Source: Ailurus styani
Taxonomy: Eukaryota > Chordata > Mammalia > Carnivora > Ailuridae
NCBI GenBank assembly: GCA_002007465.1
Contig: LNAC01000336.1
Location: forward strand, 1,649,717 to 1,713,716
DNA: 64,000 bases
Reading direction: 5' to 3'
Shown one piece after another: positions 47,441 through 59,342 of the stretch. Within the stretch, counting starts at the first letter, position 1. Every line of letters starts with the position of its first letter. The translations under genes were made by a program, and so were the position numbers. A model generated the notes under the pieces. That model had not been told where the DNA came from. It was given only the letters and a program-made list of their open reading frames with translations, and did no database searches.

Positions 47441-48604
47441 AAAACCCACTCTCAGTGAACTAAAGCCCATTCATTTGATTGGTTGATTCATAAAATATCT
47501 GCTTTCATGCATTTTAATACACTTGCAAGTGGGTATTTTAAGGAAACAATACAAAGATATCTTAAGGCATATTTTGTCTTTATTCACTCAAAATGTGCCA
47601 TCAGTGATGACAGGCTTTTAACCTTCCTTCTTCCTTTTGTGACTTAATAAGGTGTGCGGATGTGATGAAATTTATTCACCTATCAACCTTATATCTCCAA
47701 AGCATGTCCTCCAGAAAGATAGACCAGAGACTTTTCTAAATAATAACAAAAATTATTGGCGCCATGGATATTGATATTCCAGGTCTTTGAGTGCTAAATT
47801 GCAAAATCATCAGTATAATCATCTGTTAGTGGCACTCTACAGTCAGTGTATTCATTAGATTGTTCCTGAGCAACTCTGATTAATCAAAAAAGACATTGAT
47901 TCTAATTCATCTCTGCTCATATGATTTAGGTTTAGTTGTATATTTTAATTAGTTGGTACTAATGCAAGGTTTTTAAAATTCTCTACCTGATAAAGGAATT
48001 CTAATTTCTAATAACACATGCAGTAGAAATAAAAATCAACCTCTGTATTTATATAGCATCCTCACTTTTTTTGTGTAAGAGAAGCATAGTAATTTTTCCT
48101 AGTAGATTAGATTTTTCAGATGAATAAGTTCCTCTCAATATGTATCAGGAACATCCTCCAAAGCAACAGGAGTCCTATTTGTTTCACTTATTAACTGTGA
48201 TTCCCTTAGTCTAAAAGTTCCCAGTCTTCTCTAAAAGATTGACTTATTCTCAGGAACGTGATCACTCACAATGAACTCCTCCCTGTACATGTGCAAGGTA
48301 GCTCCCTTGTTAAACAAAATTACTTCTTAACAGTCCTTGGTACTTTGGAATTTATAAAGCACTTTGATATATCTTGTCTCAGGGTTATTCTCTTAATATT
48401 CTCTCAATCCTATGATACAAAGCAAGTGTCTATTACAAGAAAAGCATCTTTCTCAATAGGCTACTGAGACAAAGAGCAATTTGAAAATTGAGGCCCTTGT
48501 ATGAACAATATTGATTTAGAATAGAAAATGCCTTTGGTGTATGACTGTGAGGAAGAAATAAAAATCTATTTGGAAAGTGGGTCACATGGAGAATTAGGGA
48601 ATGG
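47441..48604. other. Repeat-poor AT-rich stretch
   Basis: No gene or confident repeat. TAAT-rich sequence occurs around 47860-47970 (tgattaatcaaa, ttttaattagttgg). A weak MIR-like phrase lies near 48345-48390. Confidence 0.35.
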
Positions 48605-48760
48605 GTCCTGAGTGTCACCAGTTGGGTTCAAATTCTGGTTCAGCCACTTACTGGTTGTACATCTTCTCAAGGCCTTATTATTATAGTATAATAATAGAAT
48701 AACTGGATAGACATATAAAGCACCTAGAACAATGTTTCACATTCAATTTTACAGTTCTTC
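48605..48760 (+). repeat. MIR remnant
   Basis: 'gttcaaattctggttcagccacttactggttg' order, followed by 'ataaagcacctagaacaatg', is sense MIR. Confidence 0.65.
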
Positions 48761-50243
48761 CAGCCCCAGGGGGTCTTTTGTAATTGCCAAATGTATGGGT
48801 TCACAAAGGAAGCTTTGTTATATTGTCACAGTTCTTTCAAAATTAGTTCCTTGATAACTCTGTCTTCACCAACTAATCCTTCTCTAAGATTTTCCTCAAA
48901 AGACTGCGAATTGGAAAGCTATCTATACAGATGTGTTCTCCAGTCTTAGCCTTGGGTTTTCATTCTGTTCTGAGAAATCAGTATTAACTTCCTAAAGTTC
49001 TCTTCAGTCCTCATCTGTTCATGCTGCCAGAGACTGGTTCATCTTCTGGAATTCTTTGTTGTTTGCATAGTAATGGCTTGCTGTTCTAATATACCTTTGC
49101 TTCCATCTATTCTACTTGAAGATGACATACAGGAGTGAAAAACCACTAGATAAGTTAACCCATCTTTGTCTTGCTCTTAAAATTTTATCTTCTTAAATGC
49201 TGTAATTTTCTCATTAGCTATAAGATACTACAATGTTCTTTTTAACTTAAAATATTGAACTGGTTATGCCTGTAATAATGTAAGTAATGGACCAATTAAA
49301 TGTCTCTGTTCTTATATATTCTTACAAAAAAAAAACCTTTACCTAAATCTAAATAGATATACTATTCTGGATGGTTTTGGAACTTGTGGCATCTTCTGTT
49401 GCCTATTTACAGTTTAAGCAAATGGAGACTTCTCCTCTACTGTTTGGAGATAAAAGGGACTGAGGGCATTGACTCTTTCGGAGGGGAGGTAGAACGATAC
49501 ATCTGTTTCTCTTCACAGTCTGAGTGACTTTGAGTTCTTATGGCAAGAAGGATTACAGCAGTAGCTATGTTCATAAAAGATCATAAGGCTCTACCACAAG
49601 CAGTGCCACTGTAGGGACCCAGAAAGTTTGAACACAGACTTTAAGAGAATACATTCTAACACACATCTCTGCCACTCAGACATATGCACTCTGTCACAGA
49701 CCAGAGTGCAGAGCTGGCATCCTAAAGATTCAAGGACACACCAAAAGAGAAACAGGCACTTATTGCCAAAAACTCTCCGAAGGAAAAAGATATTGAGTGT
49801 GTGAATTTTTTTTCTTGTTGAAGTTTGCAATCGGTATCTCTTAATTTTTTCTTTGTCAGACTTTGATTTACAAAAGAATTGCAAAGATAGTATAGTTTCC
49901 CTTTACTCTATTTAGCTTCCTGTACGTATGTATCTGTGTGTGTTTGCATGTGTATTCACATGTGTGGCTGTCTAGGCATCTGTGTTCATGCATTCATGTT
50001 CATACCTCTGGTTCTATTCCACCACTCCTCATTTCATTCTACTTTTTTTATCCCTTGCTTATTTGTAACTTCTTTCTCTGACAGAACCCTGACTCGCATT
50101 ATCTGTAATTATTTTTCAATGCTAATATACATGTAGTTTTAGAAATTTTAATCTGTACCCTAGTGAGAAACACATTCACCAACTAGGATATAATGTTGAT
50201 ATGTATAATTGTTTTGGTACCTAGCCAGTTTCTAGTAAAACAT
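48761..50243. other. Unique sequence, nothing recognised
   Basis: About 1.5 kb, no gene. The 97-codon minus frame at 49591-49884 is cysteine-rich but shows no recognisable domain or signal peptide. Confidence 0.4.
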
Positions 50244-50495
50244 TGGGGGGTCGTGGGGGCTAGGGAGGGAAAAATAATGAAACAAGATGGGATGGGGAAG
50301 GACACAAACCATAAGAGACTCCTAATCTCACAAAACAAACTGAGGGTTACTGGGGGGTGGGAGGGTAGGGATAGGGTGGATGGGTTATGGACATTGGGGA
50401 GGGTTTGTGCTTTGGTGAATGCTGTGAAAGATGTAAGCCTGATGATTCACAGACCTGTACCCCTTGGGCAAAGAATAAAAATAAAAGTAAAAAAA
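50244..50495 (+). mobile_element. Short 5'-truncated L1 (3' UTR only)
   Basis: About 250 bases of L1 3' UTR ending in an A-rich tail (ataaaaataaaagt, then nine A). It nearly matches 263-511, with about seven differences by eye over some 230 bases. The start in a G run at 50244 is the truncation point. The frame at 50193-50552 reads through it and is not a gene. Confidence 0.92.
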
Positions 50496-50529
50496 AATTA
50501 TCTTCCCATTTCTTTCATTGATTTATATA

Positions 50530-51350
50530 ATTTTTTTAAAAATTTAAATTAAATTCAATTTAGTTAACATATAGTGCATTACTAGTTTCAGGGGGAGAAT
50601 TTAGTGATTACATCAACTGCTCACCTTAATGCCTATCACCCATTTAGCCCATCCTCTACCCCGCTCCTTTCCAATGACCCTCAGTTTTTTTTTTCCTGTA
50701 GTTAAAAGTCTCTTAGGGCTTGCCTCCCACTCTGTTTTTATTTTATTTTTCCTCCCCTTCCCCTTTTTTAATATGTTTTACTTCTTAAATTCCACACATG
50801 AGTGAAATCATATGGTATTTGTCTTTCTCTGACGGACATATTTCACTTAGCATAATACCCTGTAGTTCCATCCATATCATTGCAAATGGCAAGATGTCGT
50901 TCTTTTTTAATGGCTGAATAATATTGCATCATATATACACCATATCTTCTTTATCCACTATCCGTTGATGGACAATTGGGCTCTTTCCATAGTTTAGTTA
51001 TTGTTGATAATGCTGCTGTATACATTGGGGTGCATGTGCCCCTTCAAATCTGTACTTTTGTGTCCTTTGGGTAAATACCTAGTAGTGCAGTTGCTGTGTG
51101 ATAGGATAGTTCTCTTTTTAACTTTTTGAAGAAATTACAAACTGTTTTCCAGAGTGGCTGTCCTAGTTTGCATTCCCATCAACAGTGTAAGAGGGGTCCC
51201 TTTCTCCTGCATCTTCATCACTATCTGTTGATTCTTGAGTAGTTAATTTTAACCATTCTGACTTATGTGAGCTGGTATCTCATTGTGGTTTTAATCTCTA
51301 ATTCCCTGATGTTGAATCGTATTGAGGATTTTTTCATGTGTCTGTTAGCT
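50530..51350 (-). mobile_element. L1 LINE 3' part, antisense
   Basis: It begins T-rich at 50530 and continues with 'ttagttaacatatagtgc' and the usual antisense 3' UTR and ORF2 C-terminal order, to 'ttttttcatgtgtctgttag' near 51347. It lies tail-to-tail with the short L1 at 50244-50495. Confidence 0.88.
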
Positions 51351-51559
51351 CCCTTTTTATTTACCCTTTCAGGTAGGTTATGTCATCCGTTGATAACACA
51401 GATGGTTGTTATCACAGTATGCATATCCATTCTGGAATTCCCATAGCATCCTAGGAGCTTTTGTTCTCTAGCAGTAAAGTTTGCTCTATGTGGCATAGAA
51501 GATATGTGGGTTCAATAAATGTATAGAGTCATGTATTCAAATCATATTAACATATAGCC

Positions 51560-53841
51560 TATTTTTATCAGTATAAGCATTTCCTGTGTGACCTCTTTGT
51601 AGTCAACTTTTCCTAACATTTTGCAACCACTGATTCGTTTTCTATCTCATAGTTTCCTCTCTTCCAGATTATCATACATGTAGAATCATATAATATGTAT
51701 GCTTTTGAGTCTTTTTCAGTTAGCAAAGTATATTTAAAATTCGTAATTTTTTGTTGCTAAATAGCATTCTATACTATGGATATGCCACAGTTTAACCACT
51801 CATCTTTGAAGAACATCTTGGCAGTTTCTAGTTTAAGGAGTTCATAAATTAAGTGCTTTTAACATTTATATACAAGTTCTTGTGTGAACACAATTATTCA
51901 ATTCCCTTGGGTAAACATCTAGGGATAACATTCCCGAGTCCTATGTAAGCATATGTTTAACTTTGTAAGAAATTGCCAAAAGGTTTTCCAAAGCGGCTCC
52001 ACCATTTCATATTGACACTAGCAATGAAAAAGAGTACCCTTTGCTCTGCATCCTTATCATTTGGTATTGTCAGTTTTTGTTTATTTTTGCTTTACCAGAT
52101 ACATATTGGTTTCTTACCATAGTATTAATTTGAATTTGCCTAATGACTATATCCTGAGCATCTTTTTATGTTTCTTTCCCATCCATATATATTTCTTGAG
52201 GTATCTGTTCAGGTTTTTCCCCTTTTTAAATTTTATTATTGAAATTTGATTATTCTTTGTACATCACAGAAACAAATCCTTAATATTTTCCTCAGAATGT
52301 GGCTTGTTTTTTATTTTCTTAACAGTGTGTTTTGCAGATCAGAACCTTTTAATTTTGAAAAGTTCAATCTATAATTATTATCATTTTTACTTTATCAATT
52401 GTGTTTTGATGTCATATTTAAAAATTCATTTCAAAGCTCAAAGTCATACAGATTTGTCTAATATTTTCTTCTTGAAGTTTTATGGTTTTAAATTAAAGAA
52501 CACTTATACACTGTTGGTAGGAATGCAAACTGGTGCAGCCACTGTGAAACGCAGTATGGAGGTTGCTTAAAAAATTAAAAATAGAACTATCCTATAATCC
52601 AGGAATCGCACTACTGAGTATTTACAAAGAATACACAAACAGCAATTCAAAGGGATACATGCACATTTATGTTTATATGTTTATAGCAACATTATTTACA
52701 ATAGCCAAATTATGGAAGTAGCTCAAGTGTCCATCAACAGATGAATAAATAAAGATGTGGTGTTTGTATGTGTGTATGAATGTTATTCAGCCATAAAAAA
52801 GAATGATTGAAATATTGCCATTTGTGACAACATGAATGGAGCTAGAGTGTATAATACTAAGTGAAAGAAGTCAGTCAGAAAAAGAAAATGCCTTATGATT
52901 TCACTCACATTGTGGAATTTAAGAAACAAAGCAAATGAATAAAGGGGAAAAGACAGACACACCATGAAGCTGACTCTTAACTATAGAGAACAAAGTGATA
53001 GTTACCAGGGAGGAAGTGGGTGGAGGGTTGGGTGAAATAGGTGAGGGGATTAAAGTTTATCTTTATGAGCACTGAGTAATGTATAGAATTGTTGAATCAC
53101 TATTGTTGTACACCTGATGCTAATATAACACAATGTTAACTATACTGGAATTAAAATTTAAAACTTAAAAAATAAATTTTACAGTTAGATCTTCTAATTT
53201 CAGCTATTTTTTGTGAAGAGGTTTTGTTTTTACTTATAGATATGCAATTGTTTTAGTACCATTTGTTGAAAAGAGATTCTCTCTATATTGCCACTTTATC
53301 AAAAATTAAGTACATTTGTATGGGTCTATTTCTGCAACTCTCTGTTGTTCTATGTGTCTAACCTTTCAGCAATCCCATACCATCTTGATTATTGTAAATT
53401 TATGGCAACTCTTGAAATTGGCGCTGTGTCTTCTCCAAAATTTTGCTTCTTCAGAATTGTTTTGGCTATTATAGTTCTGCTTCCCCATATACATTTTAGA
53501 ATTAACTTATTGATATCTATTAAAAATGCTGAGATTTTTGATTAGGATTGCATTGAATCTATAGAAAAACCAGGAAAATTGGTAATAATACCAAATCTTC
53601 CAAAATACAAACAGGGTATATCTTTCCATTTTTACCTTCTTTGTTTTCTCACTATTTTATGGTTTTCAATATAGAGAACTTGACATATTTTGTTATATTT
53701 ATATGTAAGCATTTCAAGTATTTTTGTGTTGTTATAAGTGGTACTGTTTGCTTAATTTCAATTTCCAATCATTCGAAATAATATATAAAAACAATATTGA
53801 TTTTTTGTATTTACCTTGTATCCCACAATCTTTAAAGTTTT
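51560..53841 (-). mobile_element. Old L1 LINE, antisense (left part), host of the provirus
   Basis: A diverged antisense L1 starts at about 51560 and covers the ORF2 C-terminal region ('tttgaagaacatcttggcag', 'cctaatgactatatcctgagc'). It is interrupted by a plus-strand L1 at 52497-53178. At 53841 the provirus begins, and the same L1 resumes at 59828. Confidence 0.8.
52497..53178 (+). mobile_element. L1 3' end inserted in the old L1, opposite strand
   Basis: Sense L1 from 'aacacttatacactgttggt' through the ORF2 C-terminus ('ccatcaacagatgaataaat') to the 3' UTR and an A-rich tail ending about 53178. It is older than the copy at 1-511, with a different 3' UTR. The surrounding antisense L1 continues on both sides. 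Confidence 0.88.
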
Positions 53842-54245
53842 TGTCAACCTTAAAAAATAAAATAGCCAGTTAGTTTACCAGCAAAATAAGTTTATTTGAG
53901 AATAGCAGAGGAATTGCAATTTGGGATGTGCAAACTATGGTGAAAAAGGAAAGGAAGAAATTGGGAGTGACTTGGAAATGAAAGTCCACTGGAGGAGAGC
54001 AAGAGTTGAGGGTTGTGACAATTTCTCATTGCCTGAGTTTAGTGGTTCTCATTGTCTGTGTTACTGGACAAGTAAAAAAAAAAAACAAAAAAACAAAAAA
54101 ACAACTCTTCTTCCTGCTGAGGTGAAGAAGACAAAACAAAACCCCCAAATTAAGCTTCTTTCTGTTAGGAAAAGCATGATACAATTCTTCCTACTAGGGT
54201 CTGTGAGTGGTTGTGTGTGAGAGCTCCCATTTTAGAGCTTCCCGA

Positions 54246-54753
54246 ATCCATTTTATTTACTTTTATTTTTAAACAGCTTTATTGATATATAATTCATGTA
54301 TCACAGAGTTCATCCATTTAAGGTATAGAAGCAAAGAACATACACAATTAAACTTTATTATCATTTTCACAATGTTGTGCAACCATCACTATAATCTAAT
54401 TTTATTAATTATTTATTTTTTATTTTTATTTATTTATTTATTTTTAAAGATTTTATTTATTTATTTGACACAGAGAGAGAGATTACAAGTAGGCAGAGAG
54501 GCAGGCAGAGAGGAGGAAGCAGGCTCCCTGCTGAGCAGAGAGCCCGATGCGGGCCTCGATCCCAGGACGCTGAGATCATGACCTGAGCCGAAAGCAGAGG
54601 CATTAACCCACTGAGCCACCCAGGCACCCTAATTATTTATTTTTTAAAATTATTATTAGTTTTGGGAGTTGAATTTAGTGATTCATCAATTGCATGTAAG
54701 ACCCGGTAGTAACTACATCAAGTGCCCTTCTTAATGCCTGACTCCATTTTAAA
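54246..54753 (-). mobile_element. L1-derived insertion inside the 3' LTR
   Basis: About 480 bases (54259-54739) inside the LTR, flanked by aatccatttta at about 54246-54256 and actccatttta at about 54741-54751. The left part is an old L1 antisense 3' end ('aacagctttattgatatata'). The right part ('tagtgattcatcaattgcat') looks like a second, younger L1 3' end. The SINE at 54422-54629 lies between them. Confidence 0.75.
54406..54645 (-). mobile_element. CanSINE, mustelid-type tail, 16-bp TSD
   Basis: Reverse-oriented, body 54422-54629. Tail 'acaagtaggcagagaggcag', head 'actgagccacccaggcaccc'. Target-site duplications taattatttatttttt lie at about 54406-54421 and 54630-54645 (low-complexity, so the edges are approximate). 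It is the youngest layer of the stack at this site. Confidence 0.93.
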
Positions 54754-54776
54754 TGTTTCTTTTTTTCATTTTCACA

Positions 54777-54793
54777 CTTCCCCCTTTTGATCA
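54777..54793 (-). other. Polypurine tract of the provirus
   Basis: On the minus strand, TGATCAAAAGGGGGAAG lies directly before the 3' LTR start TGTGAAAATG. This is where plus-strand DNA synthesis starts in retroviral replication. Position and composition are exactly as expected. Confidence 0.9.
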
Positions 54794-56395
54794 AGGTCTT
54801 TACTCAAAAGCACCACTGATAAAAAGTCAACTTTTCTACATTTAGTGGTTTCATCCCTTGATGGTAGAAAGGACATTCCCTGGTTGTCATGTGCCAGGTC
54901 AAGGGGAAAATGCATAGAGTGGAAATGATGGAGGCCATTGGAGTAACAAGGAAATGTAGGAGGGAGACTTCCCAGGCATTTCCTACCTACAGTCCACATC
55001 TTATCAGAGTTATAAGCATTGGAGATTTTGAAGCAATGAGTTAGTGTCACTTTATTGGGCACATCACTTACGCAGAGATTTGGCAGGCAATAGCTATGAC
55101 ATTTAAAAATGATTATGCAAAGCAGAATCAAAAGCAATATGACAAATACTGCTTGCACAGTGGTTCTAAACTGGGCGCCCACACCTGAAGATAACCAGCT
55201 AAGGACATCAGAGGACCATAAATTGTTAAATGTAATTTGTTGTAGCCAATGTGCTTGTTCCCTAATCTTATGTATTTGGGTTTCTACTTCCCTAGAGGAA
55301 TTTATCCATGTGCAAAAGGTGGCATTGTCTATTGCATAAATTCCTCCTTACTCAGCAAGTAGGTAATCAAGGGCTATGAAATTGTTCAAAACTACTGTAG
55401 TCAGTGAGTCAAGTGATTATTGTTGGGTTGAATCAGCTAGCTTTCCTAATGCTGGGAGAAATTTCTGATCATATATTTATTGTCACTCACACCAACCCAA
55501 GGGAGAAAGTCTCTCTCTATGGAGGCAAACCTGAAGTCACGTACACCTCTACAAGTTCCTATTTTAGGTAGCCATGGAAGTTTAATGGTGTGGACCAATG
55601 GGAGGCTTCTGATTTGTGATGGATGTTAACAGTGACAGTTAAATATCCCAGTAAACATTAACCTCCAATTCATCAGCTATTTTAGCATTCATATGCCCAT
55701 GGGAAATGCTGTCTACTGCAGATGAAAATGAAACCAGATGGAGAATGGAGGATTCCAGCTAAAGTCTGGTTATTAATAGATTGATTAGTCAGATTTCCTA
55801 ATTGACCCTTTCAAGCCAGGGACCAGAGGATTTGGGGTGACATTCTGTGAGAGAACATTATGCTAAAGGGGTTTTGTCTAAAAGTCTTATAGAGAGGAGT
55901 TAGCCTGTATTGTCCTTGAGTGCAGGGAGACAGATCATATTTAGAGAAGGAAAAAAAAAATAGGGGAGCAAAAATTGTATGATTAGGAAGGTTAGAAATA
56001 TTTAGCTTATTTTGGTACAGTTATGATTAAGGAAAGATTAAAACAAGGTAGGGGGACATCTGGCTATAATATACTAACATGGTAGGTAACATCCATCAAC
56101 TTACAGGTATAATAATAGTGGCATTTGGGATTAAGGAGAAATTGGTTACAGGTAAAACCAAGAAGTTTCCAACATTGTGAACAGATCAGAGATTTTGGTG
56201 ACAGGCCCAGCAGTCAGAAAGCCTTCCCCCGTTTGCAATAAATTGTGAAATGTGGATAAGAGCACTGTCTTTCCAAGAAAAGGAGGGAGAAAATAAGATA
56301 AAAATCAACAGCAAGAAAAAGGCATATAGATCTGGCCCAGTCATCTGGGAAAGCTGTCTCCTCCAGCTGTCGTCTGCTTCACTCTTGGAAATGAA
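54777..56395 (-). pseudogene. Retroviral env remnant
   Basis: Decayed envelope gene. The best part is the frame 55182-54772, which starts just before the transmembrane helix (hydrophobic VFVILLLILLCIIIF) and keeps a cytoplasmic tail. Just upstream (about 55200-55400) the transmembrane-subunit ectodomain is recognisable, including the remnant of the CX6CC disulphide motif; only one of its cysteines is clearly left, and the region is broken by stops. The surface-subunit part is poorly preserved. Near 56340-56395 it meets integrase sequence abruptly, which suggests a deletion. It is non-functional. Confidence 0.8.
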
Positions 56396-57678
56396 TTTCC
56401 TACTCACTATCATGTTTGAGGGATAATTTTTTTCTAATGGAATTTTTTTCCACAGAAGAGATAGTATCTTGCCTACAAGGGAAAGGTTCAGTCCAATGAG
56501 GAAACCTGAAATCCTAAACTATCACCAAAACATATTTATATCCATGAGGTGGGAGTAGTTGTATGGAATCGATTTCTCAAACCTCAGATGGTCCATCAGG
56601 CAATTTAAAGTGACTTGGAGCAGTGCAGATAAGTTTTCCTCAATTTTATTTTGAGCAGATTCAGCAAGAAAAGTAGACACTTTTTGTGGTCTTACTGATA
56701 TTTCCCCATCAGTATTGATTCATAAAGATTATTTTATGAGTAAACCAATGATTCAGTGAATTTACAGGGATTATTAATTGGAATTTAAAAATCTCTGGAA
56801 GGGCTAGATTGTTATTTGGCCCAAATCACATTTCTCTCTTTTGATAAAACTGACAATTATTAGATTTTTAATGTTGTTTTTTTCCTTTTCTGGACCCAAA
56901 TGTTGGGCATCTCTAGTCAGGTTTTCTAGATTATCATTTGGGGGGAACATCCATTTGGACCATGACAGAGATTTGGTCTTGGTTCCTTTCAAAGCATCAT
57001 TCTTGGCAAAAATATCACAAGTTTGGATACTTTAAGTATTTAAGGAGTCAAGCTGGAAATGTCCAGGGACCTTAATAATAACCAAAGTGACTGGTAGGAG
57101 TATAGCATCTAATAAATTTTGGAGATAAGAGCCATTTTTATTTCCCTCCCTAACTGGAAGTAAGGAATCCTTGCTATTTACATAGCATTCCAAAATCATG
57201 TGCTACTTCAAAATCTTACTTTTAGTATAAATGTTTATGGTTTTGTCCTTAGCTGGAGTACAAGCCTGAGTGAGAAAATATAACAACCTATTAGGATGAG
57301 GTAGCCAAAAGCAAAGGTACAACCTCAACAATGTCATAAGGAATTACAATAGCATACCCAGCATAATATTTGCCACTTTCACTCCTTAAATAAGAACCAT
57401 TAGTAAGCCATGAAGAGTCAGTGTTATCCAAATGAATTTCCTTAAGTCATCATAAGGAGTCAGTCAAAAAGTGAACCGTAGAAGTCAACAGGTATAGGAG
57501 TATCATCCACAAAGAACGGAAGAAGGAAGGGAGGGTTAATATCACAGTAAGAGTTATATGAGGGGCAGTTAGCATGAGGATCTCATAGGAGGTAAGGTGG
57601 CTGGCTAAATGGTGTTGAGTATAAGAATTCCATAGGGCTTCTGCACAGGGAACAAAGATAGTTAAAGGAGATCCCATG

Positions 57679-57735
<57 letters not shown>

Positions 57736-58161
57736 TATTAACCAAAAGGACAGTGGAAAAAAGTGCTCTGAGGCAAGGGGGATATCCTTGTGTTACAGGG
57801 TCAAGCTGTTGACTATAATACCCTATTGGTTAATGATAGTCCCAGTGTTTTTGGATAAGTACTTCAGGGGCACTTTCTTCTTTTTCATATACAAAAAAGA
57901 AAATGGGAAGTTGATCATTGGGATTTCCAAGGACAAGGGTACATCTTAAGCATTCTTTTAAGGCCTTAAAGGCTAAGTCATCCTGGTCTTCCCAGATGTA
58001 AAGTCAGGTTTGTTGTTTTTTAAGTAAATATATAGGGGTTGGGCCATAAAAGAAGTTTGGAATCCAATTTCAGTAGTAGCTGCTAGCCTGAAAAAACCTT
58101 GTAATTGACATTTAGTTGTGGGTTTGGGGAAGTTGAGAATGTTATGTAGCTTATCTGGGTC
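56396..58161 (-). pseudogene. Retroviral pol remnant (RT connection, RNase H, integrase)
   Basis: From right to left: the segment after the reverse-transcriptase active site (ILNFPKPTTKCQLQGF near 58100), connection sequence with GYYSQQLDPVTQGYPPCLRA (about 57790-57850), RNase H sequence with TQACTPAKDKTINIY near 57220-57270, and an integrase core piece with HGYKYVLVIV near 56540-56570. Protease and the N-terminal RT with its YxDD site are missing. A (GT)n array lies inside it. Stops and frameshifts are frequent. Confidence 0.85.
57683..57734. repeat. (TG)n microsatellite inside pol
   Basis: About 26 TG units, perfect. It splits the pol remnant in the connection region, so it expanded after the gene had decayed. 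Frames at 57686-57949 through it are artefacts. Confidence 0.97.
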
Positions 58162-58212
58162 TAAACAGAGCTCTAGAGATTTTTTAGGACTATCATAATT
58201 TGCAGCCTTCAT
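57973..58212 (-). pseudogene. Fused gag-pol open frame at a deletion joint
   Basis: An 80-codon open frame. The first ~17 residues (MKAANYDSPKKSLELCL) look like the gammaretroviral capsid; the rest is reverse-transcriptase and connection sequence. The normal genome has nucleocapsid, protease and most of RT between these points, so a deletion of more than 1 kb has joined them in frame at about 58160. It is not expected to be functional. Confidence 0.7.
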
Positions 58213-58700
58213 TCAGTGCTGTACCTGATGATCTTCACCAACAAGTGTGTGAACTCGCTGATATGTCAAACCAGGTTAGGTATGAATGACTTTATTAAAT
58301 TTCTCAGCAAATCTGTAGGAATCTTTGATTATTTAAGAAAATATTTATTTATGAGTCCTTGTTCATTTTTAGCCCAGGATATTTAAGAAATTAGAGGATT
58401 AACATTTGGATCCTCAAAAGGTTGGACTTAAAGGGGCAGGTTTTAAGAGGTCCATGGGAGGAGAAAGGGGAGACATTCAGAGAAAAGCCTAGAATGAGGA
58501 AGCAGAAGGTATAGGGGAATTGGATTAGCACAGACGGCAAAGAGGAAGATGGTACCGGGGTGAAGCATTGGCACAAGATGGCTGCCACACACTTAGAGAA
58601 AATGAACACAAGGCAGACAGAAAAAACAAGCAAGATGGCACTTGAGACAAAGAGGGTAGAGAAAAGAAGAAAGGGGACTTAGACACTTTTATTTTCCTTC
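58162..58700 (-). pseudogene. Retroviral gag remnant
   Basis: A weak, stop-rich gag region. A proline/serine-rich stretch (minus frame 58633-58391) would be in the matrix/p12-like part. Capsid-like sequence is readable from about 58330 to 58162 only by crossing frames. No intact start or zinc knuckle is seen. Confidence 0.55.
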
Positions 58701-58927
58701 AATTGTTTGTTTACTTTGGTTAATTTAGAAATGGCACTTGGTAAAGAGAAAACTTTAGAATTAAACAAATTTTAGAGCAGCAAAGTTCTAATTTAGTTCT
58801 GAGAAAGACAAGTGAGGTCAAAATTCCCCATAATAGCAATTGGAGTTCTAAATTATTTTTGGATGAGTTGGTCCACTTAGTTAAAAATATACATGAGGAG
58901 GGAATATAATTTCTAAAAACAAACTAG

Positions 58928-59038
58928 CCATAATTCTGGAATTATGGAATTATGTACACCTGAGAGAATTTTTTCCATAATTCCATAATTTCCATAATTC
59001 TGAAATTATATCTGGAATTATATACACCTGAGAGAATT
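58928..59038. repeat. Palindrome and local duplication in the leader
   Basis: 58928-58947 is an inverted repeat (ccataattc, 2-base loop, gaattatgg). A 25-base segment, 'ggaattat.tacacctgagag', occurs at 58946-58970 and 59014-59038 with one mismatch. Between them are further CCATAATT copies. Confidence 0.9.
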
Positions 59039-59075
59039 TAGAGGATTAGGATTCTATAACTTTAGCTTAAAGTTC

Positions 59076-59076
<1 letters not shown>

Positions 59077-59114
<38 letters not shown>
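59077..59114. repeat. (CAA)n microsatellite
   Basis: About 12 CAA units, perfect, in the proviral leader. Confidence 0.97.
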
Positions 59115-59342
59115 AAACCAAATGACTACTTGCCAAAAGGATGTTGCCTTCATGGAAAAAATAAAAACAGATCCCAAATAAAATTGGAGAGTTCAACCAA
59201 AGGAAGGGAGCTTGAATAAGAGAGGAAATTTATGAAACTAAAAGGAAAAAGACAACTCAAATATGCAGAACACAAAGAGCTGAAGTGGGTACCTCACAGC
59301 ATCCCAGGAGTGACTAGGTTCTCAGGGGTTTTTGGCCTTTGG

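Larger units (their letters stand above)
53842..54776 (-). repeat. 3' LTR of the provirus, split by insertions
   Basis: LTR sequence is present at 53842-54258 and 54740-54776 (about 454 bases). Its outer boundary is TG at 53842 and its inner boundary is CA at 54776. The AATAAA polyadenylation signal is at 53891-53896 (read on the minus strand). The gap between the parts holds L1 sequence and a SINE. Confidence 0.9.
58701..59342 (-). other. Proviral leader region
   Basis: Between the primer-binding site and gag. No coding sequence. It contains the (CAA)n array at 59077-59114, and hairpins and a duplicated segment at 58928-59038. Any packaging signal would have been here but cannot be recognised. 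Confidence 0.6.

Noticed and set aside
54772..55182. A preserved, possibly domesticated envelope (syncytin-like) gene
   Set aside because: Only the membrane anchor and tail are open; upstream the ectodomain has stops, lost cysteines and a deletion, so no full-length envelope is encoded.
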